From assembly GCA_001414345.1 (NCBI GenBank), contig LLCB01000053.1, positions 173,504-237,503 of the forward strand: a DNA stretch of 64,000 nucleotides, written 5' to 3'. Source of the stretch: Hymenoscyphus infarciens (taxonomy: Eukaryota; Ascomycota; Leotiomycetes; Helotiales; Helotiaceae). The position numbers and the translations under genes were made by a program. This document shows, piece by piece, positions 12,274-22,020 of this stretch. Under the pieces are notes generated by a model. That model worked only from the letters and a program-made list of their open reading frames with translations. It was not told the origin of the DNA and ran no database searches. Numbering within the stretch: the stretch's first letter is position 1; each line of letters begins with the position of its first letter.

Positions 12274-12606
12274 GGTTTCGGTGGGGTAATTGTGAGGGTT
12301 TGGGTGGAGTTTGTTTTGTGCGCATGGAAGGTAGATAGCTGGATCAAATGCGGATATAATTTGGGAGCTGTTTATGCGTTCAATTGAGGTTGTATAGGCT
12401 GGGGCGCAAGGTGGTTGTTTGTTTGAGTTATGGGCTCTCCTGCTTGAGGCTGAAGCTCCAAGGCACCTGGGGCCCACCTCAAAAAGGCCGATATTCTTCC
12501 CATTGGTTACTACTTAAGCCTGGCCCCACTATCTTCAACTTTTTTCTGCTTCATTTTCCAAACTTTCAGTATTGAAATAAGAGCTTGTCTCTCCATCAAC
12601 ACAACG
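12274..12606. other. Spacer between VPS29 and tRNA-Asp
   Basis: This 333-nt spacer holds the VPS29 promoter and leader and the 5' flank of the tRNA. I see no further feature. Confidence 0.4.
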
Positions 12607-12643
12607 TCTTTGATGGTCTAGTGGTCATGATTTCCGCTTGTCA

Positions 12644-12670
12644 AGATAAGCCCTAGCTAGGGCTTATTAG
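12644..12670 (+). other. Canonical tRNA intron of tRNA-Asp, palindromic
   Basis: This 27-nt insert begins directly after A37 next to anticodon GTC, the standard site cut by the eukaryotic tRNA-splicing endonuclease. Positions 12646-12667 form a perfect 22-nt palindrome, able to fold into an 8-bp stem with a six-base loop. Confidence 0.85.
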
Positions 12671-12692
12671 CGCGGGAGACCGGGGTTCGATT

Positions 12693-12746
12693 GTAAGTAT
12701 AACGCCTCTATAATACAATATATACCGAAAACTAACAGCGCAATAG
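12693..12746 (+). other. mRNA-type intron inside the tRNA-Asp T-loop
   Basis: The 54-nt insert starts GTAAGTAT, carries the branch-site match ACTAACA (CTAAC at 12732-12736) and ends CAATAG, with 10 nt between the branch motif and the end. Its size equals that of the protein-gene introns here (about 47-60 nt). It contains no TTTT that would stop Pol III. Exact removal joins TTCGATT to CCCCG and restores a five-pair T-stem and the acceptor stem. Confidence 0.85.
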
Positions 12747-12766
12747 CCCCGTCAGAGAGAATCTGA

Positions 12767-12777
12767 GGTTCAATTCC
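12767..12777 (+). promoter_or_regulatory. B-box-like sequence downstream of tRNA-Asp
   Basis: GGTTCAATTCC matches the Pol III B-box consensus GGTTCRANTCC at every position and lies 7 nt beyond the tRNA 3' end. The internal B box at 12684 is cut by the second intron and reads GGTTCGATTGT. The downstream copy could help recruit TFIIIC; this is inference. Confidence 0.4.
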
Positions 12778-12795
12778 CCAACAAGAGTTTATTTC

Positions 12796-12802
12796 TTTTT
12801 TT
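12796..12802 (+). terminator. Pol III T-run terminator of tRNA-Asp
   Basis: Seven Ts lie 36 nt after the tRNA 3' end. This is the first run of at least four Ts downstream of the tRNA start, consistent with a Pol III terminator. Confidence 0.65.
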
Positions 12803-13708
12803 GCCATATTTTTGAACTAATTTTGTGGCTGTTTCTGGTCACTGTTATCCTACTGAAATCCCTTGAGAGCAGTGTCTCCACTCCCCTTTCACGGTAGTGG
12901 CCCTCGGAGAAGCGTCATTTAAACTCTAGTACAAGTACCGAGTGCCACGGCTGGCAGCGCCCAGGCCTCTCTCATGGCACTCAGTACATACTAGGCCTTG
13001 TATTTGACTTGGGTGAATGTAAAAGGAAAGTAACATAAAGAGCACTCCGATTTCCTCATCCCTGCTTGCTAGGTAAGTTTTTGCAATACTGTAGTGCATT
13101 GGTTCCAACTAGCACGCAGTTGTTGCAAATACTGAGATGGAATATTCTTCCAGACGTCTCATAAAAGTTCAAGTGTGCACTCGCAGTATGTTTTACTAAT
13201 TCAAACTTGGGAAAAAGTGGTTCTTGAGAATCTGTGAACTGAATTGCACCACTCGTTCTATTTCATAGAATATAGGCCTTCGTGGTTGAATACCAGGCTT
13301 TCTGGGAGCAAAGCCTACGTGCGATTCTTACCTTGCCGAGGCCAATTAAGATATAGCTAAAGACTTCATTTACAAAAATAGAGATCCAACAAGTCTCTTT
13401 CGAAGTCACCTTCATAAATGCACAACTCCGCCCAAGGAATCAATTTTAGTCTTCATATGTTTTTGTCCTATTAACTTATAGAACCATGCTTTTATGTACG
13501 TTTGCAAATTAGGTATCTCGCCCCTGTCTCTTCTCCTTCCACCCTTCGGTCATCAATCTCAACCACCGAAGTCCATTTTTCAAATTGCTTCGCACTCATG
13601 TAACCAGACCCCATTTTTTCTCATATTCAACGCCTTCAAAACTCCATGTCACCCATGCTGTACAACAATCCACATCCCACCCACCTTAGGCACCCGGCTA
13701 CCTCACCC
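12803..13708. other. Intergenic region between tRNA-Asp and the ABC transporter
   Basis: This 0.9-kb stretch has only short ORFs without recognisable content. It includes the 3' flank of the transporter gene. Confidence 0.45.
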
Positions 13709-16700
13709 CTAGAGCTCATCCTTCGAAATCTTCTCCCCACCCCTCACAAAATCCTCTTTCCTAATTCCCCCTCTCTCACACATACTCCTAAAAACCCCTC
13801 CCTGCTCCCAAAGCACATGCGGCTCATCAAGCTCCACAATCTTCCCCTGATCCATAACACAAATCCGATCATACCCAATAATAGTCTTCAACCGATGCGC
13901 AATACAAAGCAACGTCTTGCCCCTGAAAGCACTCGCCATAGTATTTTGAATCTTCTCATCAGTCTCCATATCCACACTACTAGTCGCCTCATCACAGACG
14001 ATGATCTGAGATCCCCTAACCAAAGCTCTAGCAAGCGCCATCAACTGCCGTTGTCCAAGCGAGAAATTCAATCCCTCGTCTTCGACGATTCCATCAAGAT
14101 GGATGCGACCGGGCGATTTATCATCTAGAGAGGCGGTGGAGGAAATTAGGTCGGATTGGCGGAGTGCAGACCAGAGTTCGAGATCGGTATGTTCCGAGAA
14201 AGGATCGAGATTCGTGCGGATGGTGCCTTTGAACAATGTTGGATCTTGGGGTATGATTGCTAGTCGGGAACGCAGGTCATGCAGGCCTATGGTGCTGATG
14301 TCTAGACCGTCGATTGTTATTGAACCAGCGGACAACTCGACGAGGCGGAAGAGTGTGCTCATGATGGAGGATTTTCCTGCTCCTGTACGACCAACTACTC
14401 CAATGCGTTCGCCACCTCGGACGTGCATTGTTAATCCGGAGAGGACGAGAGGGAGATTGGCGCGATAACGCATTTGCACATTGTCGAAGATGATTTCTCC
14501 TTTTTCGGGCCAGGATTTTCGGACTTCGATGGTGGTTAAGGGGGCCTCTTCTTCGAGTTGGGTGCCGTAGTAATGGATACGTTCTGTAGCATTCATACCG
14601 TTCTCAACTTCTGCCAGTTGACGAACTGTGAATTGAATCATTTGAACGATTGAAAGTATATAACTCAGAACCAGACCAGCAATCGAAGGAGAAACGTTGA
14701 ATCTGGAAGTAACCACCAAGATACCAGTACAGAAAACCAGCAGATTACCAATCACATCCAGTCGAGTTGACAGCCAACGTTGGTTAGCGAAAGTGAGGAA
14801 ATAAGCACTATTCATCTCGTCGATGGAATTTCGGATATCAACGATGAATCGATCCTTCAGTCCATAAGCGCGAATACAAGCAGTTCCAGAAATACCTTCG
14901 CTAAACTTGGCGAATACGTTTGACCGAAGTACCGACTCAAGTCGCTTCATCTCTCGCGCCGATGCACGATAGTAACCGGCGGAAAACACGAAAAGAATGA
15001 AGAGGGGTACCAAGGCGATGGCGAAGTAGTGGAAGTAGGCGATGATAAGTCCAAATACAGACAAGATCATAGCTAACGTTAAAAAGTACATCCTCATGGC
15101 ATCTGTAAGAGCGTTGTCCATGACATCGACGTCTCGTGAGAAACGATTCGTGATGCGTCCCAGGGGAGTAGTATCGAAGAAAGACATTGGTGCCCGAAGC
15201 GCTCGAGTAATAGCTCTATTAAGCATGGTCTTACTTGCAACCGTGCCCATCAAAGTCAAGGCAATCGAGAACAAGAATAGCAGAAGTGCTTGCGAAGCAC
15301 CAAGAGCGCCGTAAACACCAATATAAAGGCCTTTCGAGTAACCGAATTTGTCGCTCGTCCACCAGGACAACCAGAGACTTGTTCCTACATTGGCAGCTTG
15401 AGAAAGCAGCAAGAATGTAAGGACTATGGGAGCGTTGAGAATAGTCCCAGAAGCCCGGACATAGTCGATGTAGACCGACCAAGGAACACTTTTCATTGCT
15501 CGTTCTTCGGCTTGCATCAAAGCTTTCCCACTCTTTCGTTTCTTCTTCTGAGATTTCTTTTCTTCCTCAACCTCATCGTCGTTGACATGATCCTCAACCT
15601 CATGCTTCTCCTCAACAGCAGTAGTTTCCATCAACAACTGAAATGCTGGATGATTTGCCATGAGGTTATCAAACGTATCGATAGCTTGAATATGACCATC
15701 CTCCATCCAGATAATCCGATCACAACGATTGAGAACCCAAAGCTGGTGAGTGGCAAGGATTCTCGACTTGTTTTTCAAAAGACCAAGAATGGCATGATCA
15801 AAGATGTGGCGTCCGACATGAGCATCAACAGCGGACAAGGGGTCATCCATGAGAATTAGATCCGAGTCAAAATATATGGCGCGAGCAATGTTGAGTCTTT
15901 GTTTTTGTCCTCCTGATACTGTAATACCACGTTCACCGATTTCGGTAGCATCTCCTTGAGGAAGCATGTCCAGATCGGGTTGTAAAGCACATGCATCGAT
16001 TACCTGGTGATACCTACAAAATGTTAGTGACTAGAAGGGAAAATCGCAATAAAAAAAACTTACCAGTCTCGGTCCATCTCCTTTCCGAAAAGAACATTCT
16101 CCCGCACAGTAGCATTCTGAATCCACGCATACTGAGGACAAAAAGCCCGACTAGCACCCAGCGAGAGATCTCCCTTCGTTCTCCTCATGTCCCCCGCAAG
16201 CGCAGCAAGAAGAGAAGACTTCCCGCTCCCAACCCCACCAATAACAGCAACCAATTCATTCCTCCCAATTGAGAAATTCATGTTGTGCAATTTAAAAGGT
16301 TCACGGTCCTCCGTTAGTGTAGTCGCATCATCTGGTGTACTGTCACCAGATGGTAAAGTCTTGGCTGCTTTCTTCTCATCTTTCAGAGTTTGTTTCTTGG
16401 CTCTGATTTCCTCCTTGTTGAGTTTCTTCCCGATCGGTAGACCATCGGGGTCTTGCGTCGCAGTTCGTTCCCAGGTGAAATCAGCGTTTTGGAGATCAAC
16501 TGCATTTTCGGCGTCCATGTCGAATTTAGATCCGTCGTCTTGTTCTTCGCTAAGGAGGTATTCCTGAATACGATAAATAGATGACCACGCATCAGTAACT
16601 TGACCAATGACCAGCGGTAAGAGATTGAGAGGAAGTCGAAGGCCATTGAAAAGAGCGAGCGAAGAGAAAACATATGCAGGATTCAAGTCGTGGCTGGTGA

Positions 16701-18194
16701 GGGAATAAGTAACGAAGGCAAGCATCGAGGCGAAAATCGGCATGGACATCGAGACGGCGTTGATAGCATTTCGAATGGTGAGTAAAATTTGAATAGCAGT
16801 TACTTCTCGGTTTCGAATCTGAGCTAGTCGTTTGAGGAAAGCGCTTTCCCAGCCGAAGAACTTGACGAATCTTACAGCTTGTAAGATTTCTTGAGTCAGA
16901 CTGACACGTTGGTCCGTGATTTTGTTGATACCCTTTCGACGCACAAATAGAGTTTTGACGGCTTTGGTGAGAAGAGGTAAACCAAAGAAGAGTAGTGCGA
17001 AACCTGCTAGAGCACTATAGCCCAAGTTGATAATCAAAAGTACCAATGTAATGATGCAGGAGAGAGGCCCAGTCCAAATCAGATGAAAGAGCCCGGAAGC
17101 TAGATCAACTCGATAAGTATCTACACTCATCAAGTTGACCACTCTTCCATTGGCCCAACCAGTTCCATCTCCAGATATACCCTTTCCAGCATTTCGATCG
17201 CCTTTAGCTCCCTTTTTGTTCTTTTTCGTCTTGTCGTTTGGGGTCTGTGACTCCTCCTCTTCCGACCCTTCTTTAATTGCACGACCACCAGCTTTCGCTC
17301 GGCCAGAAATAACCATTGATTTTTCAAAGATTACAGATATAAGGACAGCTCTAGCTTCACCACCAACCATCATTCCCCGATATATAAAGTGATTCGTACC
17401 CAGACTCTGAATCATCTGCATGAATGTAATCCCAAGCACCAGTCCAATCCCTTTCCCAATGTGTGGCGCCGGTGTTCCTGATCTCTGCGCAGCATATGCG
17501 TCCGTGGCGAATTGGATCAGATATCGAAGTGTGAATGGCGAAATAACCTGGAAGATGTTGGCGAAAAATTGACACGTTCCTCCGATCCAGAATTCTTTTT
17601 TGAATGTTTCGTGTAATGCCATGACCAATGGATATTTATCTCCTCTCGCCACCCTCTTCTTGAAGGAAGCTTGTAGTTTTTCGCTCATGAGTTTCGCTGC
17701 TCGGTCTGGATTTACGGTCCATACATCGTTTTGCTCGAGGGGTCGTTTGTAACCGACCTATGAAAGTTAGCAGATGGCATATAAGAAAATTGAAGACAAT
17801 GACATACAGCCATAAGTGGTGCAATCCATTGAAAGTATACCAAACTGAAAAACCCAGCCGTATGCTCCCTTGAAGGCCCTCTGCTTTCTGGTACAGGCGG
17901 TATCCCACCCCATCTCAACGGATTCACCTTCTTATACCATGGCTTCTTGGGCGCAACAACTTCCACATGAGAATCTGTTCTTGTAACCCCACTAGTATTC
18001 GTCGCATAGCTCCTCAATCTCTCAGTCTCCGGTCTCTTCTCATCCCCTCCCTTTTCCGATTCGTGGTTGCTTGATGAAGGTCCACTGTTGTCAATGAGGT
18101 CTATGAATTCCTTCTCTGGATCATCAACCGCGATAGGCTCAGTGTTTTCAACGACCGCCTTGGGAGGGTCCTGGTTGTGCGCCTTATCAGCCAT
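13709..18194 (-). CDS. ABCC (MRP/YOR1-type) multidrug transporter
   Basis: Exons 17808-18194, 16064-17757 and 13709-16013 encode 1461 aa, a full-length transporter of the yeast Yor1 type (TMD1-NBD1-TMD2-NBD2, no TMD0). It should export organic anions or conjugates with ATP across the plasma or vacuolar membrane. The N-terminal 100 residues are acidic and cytosolic, followed by FFSLVYFQWIAPLMAVGYKRPLE. NBD1 has Walker A GGVGSGKSS (about residue 635), signature VSGGQKQR and Walker B LILMDDPLSAVD, with Asp in place of the catalytic Glu as is usual in ABCC NBD1. NBD2 has Walker A GRTGAGKSS (about 1235), signature SLGQRQ and Walker B IIVCDEATSSVD, a normal catalytic site. A charged Lys-rich linker follows NBD1. 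Substrate cannot be predicted; a metabolite exporter or drug pump are equally possible. Confidence 0.92.
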
Positions 18195-19720
18195 AGTACG
18201 ATGGGGTGGCGTGACAAAGGAAGCAATTCACAAGGCAGGACCGACTTGGTGGAGGGGAAGAGAGTGATACTTGTACCGACCATCCCCCGTCAATGACCTA
18301 GACCCACGGGACTCCACTATCCCCTCTCCACCCCTCCCCTCACCCTGTCAACATAATATTTACTTACGACATGGCCGACTGGTTAATGGCCGTTTGTGGC
18401 GGGCATGGGGGTGTGTCCATACCTAGGTACGAGTACACTATACAGTCTAAAAGCTCCGTAGTATCTACCTGCCCCGCCACCTACTGAGCAGCCCCAGCCC
18501 ACGGGCAAAAAGATAAGTAGTGCATTTTGGAGTGCATAAAGTGCAGGGAATAGAGATGTCGGTAGAATAGCTACGGATGCTGTCTCCCACCAGCTATTAC
18601 CTAGGTAGTATTACCGCATCTGGTTTACCGTAGATATTGTCCAGATCTCTCTTTCACTTACAAACACTTACCAACAGCCGGCACTCTGCTCCCGGAAACA
18701 CGAGGCCGAGGCGCGGAGTTTCGGCTGATACAGAAACAAAATCCAATAATGGGCGAGACTCTGATTGTCGGGAGATTTTTCGGGACGAAAATCCAGGTTA
18801 GGACACCAGTACGCTAATAGTGGGGTACTTACTCCATTGGTTTACAAATCAACAATCATACTTGCCCTGGACTAAATCGTAAAGTGATCAGGGGAATTGG
18901 TCGTGTCGTGCGCGCAGTAGAGATAAAACAAGGTAAAGAGAAGGCTCCCCAGAATTCAGAATCCCAAAGCCCCAAAGAGATGGTGGTAGTGGATGGGATG
19001 TCATGATGCGCGGTGACCTTCCCCTTGGCACAGAAGCTTATCTTATTTAAGGCCTGGTATTTTTCCCTCATTGCGCAATTGTCCAGGGTTAAGGTACAAT
19101 TCCAAAGGTATAATATATTAAGCTTAAAACCCTCCCATTCTTTCAATCCATAATCCAACACCCCTACAGAACTCTCAATCAAGCGCTTGCTTAAAAAAAA
19201 ATACTGACAGCTTCTAGAATATCACATGACATCGCTAGTTAAATCCCACCTGCACCAAGCCGTACCTAGACAAGGAGTTAAGAGAAATCCCGACGCCGTT
19301 ACCACCGATCCTTACACTTGTCAAACTCAAAAATATTCAACGAGAAATACTTACCTAAGGAAGACAGAAAGAAAGTAGCGGTGTGAGGACTCGGGAGGCG
19401 ACTTGTTACAACTTGCAGCCTAGGTAACTAAAGCTCGCGGCTTAGAATTTCCCGACGGATTGGGATGGTGACCGGTCTTTGCAAAAATGAGTCTCGTAGG
19501 GTACCCCTTCCGAGAACTTCTCTCATTTTCGTAAAGGCTCATATAGACTAGTTGTGGGAAGAATCATATAGAAACAAGGATCTATAAGAAAGAGAGCTTT
19601 CAGAAGATTTTGATTTTTGGTTCCTTCTTCTCGTACTTAGATCGCTTTTTCTAGTTAACTCCACGCTGCACCCTATCCCAAATCAACACTCCCCCCCCCC
19701 AAGTTCATTTCCCATCCCTC
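18195..19720. other. Intergenic region upstream of the ABC transporter
   Basis: These 1.5 kb have no gene that I can support. Several ACCTAGG words occur at 18420-18605. The block should contain the transporter promoter and the 3' flank of the phosphatase. A minus-strand ORF near 18856-19182 has no recognisable content. A short C homopolymer lies near 19690. Confidence 0.5.
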
Positions 19721-20972
19721 CTATCCAGAAAAAATATCCACAAACCTCTCCTGCTCCCCCTCACCAAACCCAATCTTCCTCCCATAACTCTCAATACCCC
19801 CATATTTATCCTCAACATACTTCTCCATAGCCTCCACCCACCCCTCGGGACACCCCGCAAACTCCTCCCCCAATCCAATCTCACTAATCTCCACTAACCT
19901 ACTTTCCCTCTCAGATACCAGACCTTCTACGGAAAGGAGGTAGTCGTGGGTGATAGCTTCAATAGGGATTTTGAGAAGAAAGAGGGCTAGTGCTATGATT
20001 ATTCCGGTGCGGTCTTTGCCTTGTGTGCAATGGATTAACAAAGGGGATTTGGCGGGATCTGAGAGAGCTCTTAGGGCCTGGTAGAGAAGGTTAGTTTGAT
20101 GTTTGAATGGGTGGGAATTTTGGAGATGGATGAGGAGCAGGTGGAGGGTTGTTACTTACAACGGCGATTTCTGAGCCGCAGAAATCGAGGGTGTCATAGC
20201 CTAGTCCTATCAAACCTCGAGGTTCCATGACTTCGCGACCTAGGATACTTATTGCTTTCATTCTCTGACCAATGATCATGAGAAATATGAGTTTTCTAGT
20301 TGACTTATTAGTATGGGTTTTTTTCCTGGTAAGGGATAGTTGAGATGGGCTAACAAAAAACTCCACAAAGACAATTGCCACAGAAGATTGTGTTCAAATC
20401 CTTTGCCATTGATATTAATTGGCAAATACTTCAAGCCGGGAATTTTCATTGGTTCGGCCAGAGCTGGATTTGTCTTAACTAGTTGGGGAGTTTTTAGGTC
20501 TGCTTCACGCTTTGCTTTTTGTTTCTTGTGTTCTGTGCTTGAGTGGGCTAGTTAGTTGTATAGAGGTGGTAATATGGGGGGGGGTGGTACTTACACGGTA
20601 CGGAGATCCACGATAGTTTTGATACCGTAGTCTTCTTGTAATCTTTTTCTGTCTTGGAGTGTTGCATCGTCTATCAAAGGTCAGTCAGTTATTACGAGGG
20701 ACCAAAATATATGGGGATCTTTACCTGGTCTTGCGGACCGGAACAAGAGACCTTCGGTAACACGCCTGCAATAGTGTTAGCAACTGACATCTACACCTGG
20801 CGGCAGAAGCGTAATCCATGATGACCTACTTTTCCCCAAGAAATTGGTTTATCGTCTTTCCAACATCGCGGAAATTCAAAACATTTTCAAATGGCTCTTC
20901 CAAGAATTCTCCAACCACGACATCTTCCAGCACATCTAGCTTGGACATTGAATTATTCTCAGAGAGCGACAT
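19721..20972 (-). CDS. Protein tyrosine phosphatase (Y_phosphatase3 family)
   Basis: Six small exons (20830-20972, 20725-20765, 20595-20670, 20355-20537, 20160-20295, 19721-20077) give a 311-aa protein of the bacterial/fungal atypical tyrosine/serine phosphatase family Y_phosphatase3. The N-terminal NFRDVGKTIN motif, LFRSARPDDAT, the Y-G-I-K-TIVDLRT block and the P-loop HCTQGKDRTG (CX5R, essential Cys and Arg present) are all in order. They are followed by DYLLSVEGL, the usual substrate-recognition helix. Introns of 53-64 nt fit local splicing; one uses a GTTAGC donor. The phosphoprotein or phosphoinositide target is unknown. The start follows from the first ATG before the conserved NFRDVG motif. 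Exon 4's acceptor was chosen to keep the TEH motif in frame. Confidence 0.85.
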
Positions 20973-22020
20973 CTTGCCCGAAGTGACAAATTGTGTATGT
21001 ACGGTGAAATGAGAGAGAAAATAGATTGATCGCGTGAGGTTCAGGTACGGACGGACATGAGGCTCAGCTCAGTGGCCTGATAGCAGATAAGCTTTGGGTT
21101 CCAACGTATGACCAGGAGGCAGGAGCGAGCGAGCGAGCGAGGAAAAGAACAGGGCAGGCGGGGGCAACCTTGTTTTCCCCAGAGTGAGGGAGTGAGTGAG
21201 GGAGTGAGTGAGTGAGTGAGTGAGTGAGTGATGGGAAAGAGCGATTGAGACACGACACGACATGAGTCGCATGACACGCAAGAGGAGGAGAAATGGACTG
21301 TGAGCGAAACGAAGTTGAATCGAGTCCCTGCGCAGATCAAGCTGAAAACCGAGGCGAGTGTAGGCGGTGGAGTGAGAAATGGGAGGGATTTCTTCTCCGC
21401 CATTTTCTTTCCTTTCTTCTTTGCTCCACCGGTCAGATCTGGTCAGATCTCATGCGTGGCATCTTCACTTCAATTGATACCTACTCGACGCAACTACAAA
21501 GGCCGTGGTGAAGCAGCGCAGCCTGATGGAGACCAGGACACCGATTGAATATTTTTGGGGCTGGTGAGACAAATGACCAAAATGGACAGGGGTTGTGGCT
21601 GAGGAATGACGTCGGTCGCGAGGGCGCTGTTTTGGTGGAGGGGAGCAATGGAACGCAACAATGGAACGAGAATCCTCAGTAGGCGCGAGCTAAGAAAGTT
21701 GGTTAGCTGAAGGAACTGACTGACTCAGGACCAACAGCTTCACCCAATATCACCTCACTCTTCTCCTGCTTCACCACATCAATCGCATCCGTCGCATCGG
21801 TCACATCGGGCGCATCGCTACTTACTTGATATACACCTCTCACTGGAGTGGCATCAGACCAAACGAACGACCAACACCAGTATCAACCCATAGTCTCGAC
21901 CATCCACAATATCACTCCTGTTTGCGACTTGAGCTGAAAAGCACACTTTCTCTTGAACTCGATAATATTCGCCCTTCCATTCACGAAGATCAGACCTACG
22001 AAACAACATCATCATCAAGT
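20973..22020. other. Divergent promoter region phosphatase / EIS1
   Basis: About 1 kb between divergent genes. It holds GAGCGAGC and GAGTGAGT microsatellites and two adjacent GGTCAGATCT copies near 21431-21449. The 5' leader of EIS1 can be read in frame upstream of its ATG but shows no conservation signal. Confidence 0.5.
21181..21231 (+). repeat. GTGA microsatellite
   Basis: Tandem GAGTGAGG/GTGAGTGA units fill about 50 bp. The sequence is simple repeat; short ORFs across it are artefacts. Confidence 0.85.

Larger units (their letters stand above)
12607..12759 (+). tRNA. tRNA-Asp (GTC) with two introns
   Basis: The 5' acceptor strand TCTTTGA (12607-12613) pairs over seven positions (one G-U) with TCAGAGA (12752-12758); the discriminator is G12759. 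The A box TGGTCTAGTGG is at 12614-12624. The anticodon stem CCGC/GCGG carries anticodon GTC. The T-arm is CGGGG / TTCGATT / CCCCG. Two insertions must be removed: 12644-12670 (27 nt, after A37, the canonical tRNA intron site) and 12693-12746 (54 nt, after T-loop position 60). Without them the product is exactly 72 nt with every tRNA-Asp feature. The second insert has GTAAGT, ACTAACA and AATAG, the signals of a spliceosomal intron, and breaks the T-arm and B box in the DNA. Identity as tRNA-Asp is very secure; that the second insert is spliced by the spliceosome is inference. Confidence 0.92.

Noticed and set aside
18856..19182. 108-codon minus-strand ORF in the ABC transporter upstream region
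   Set aside because: No family match and atypical composition for a gene; it overlaps likely promoter sequence.
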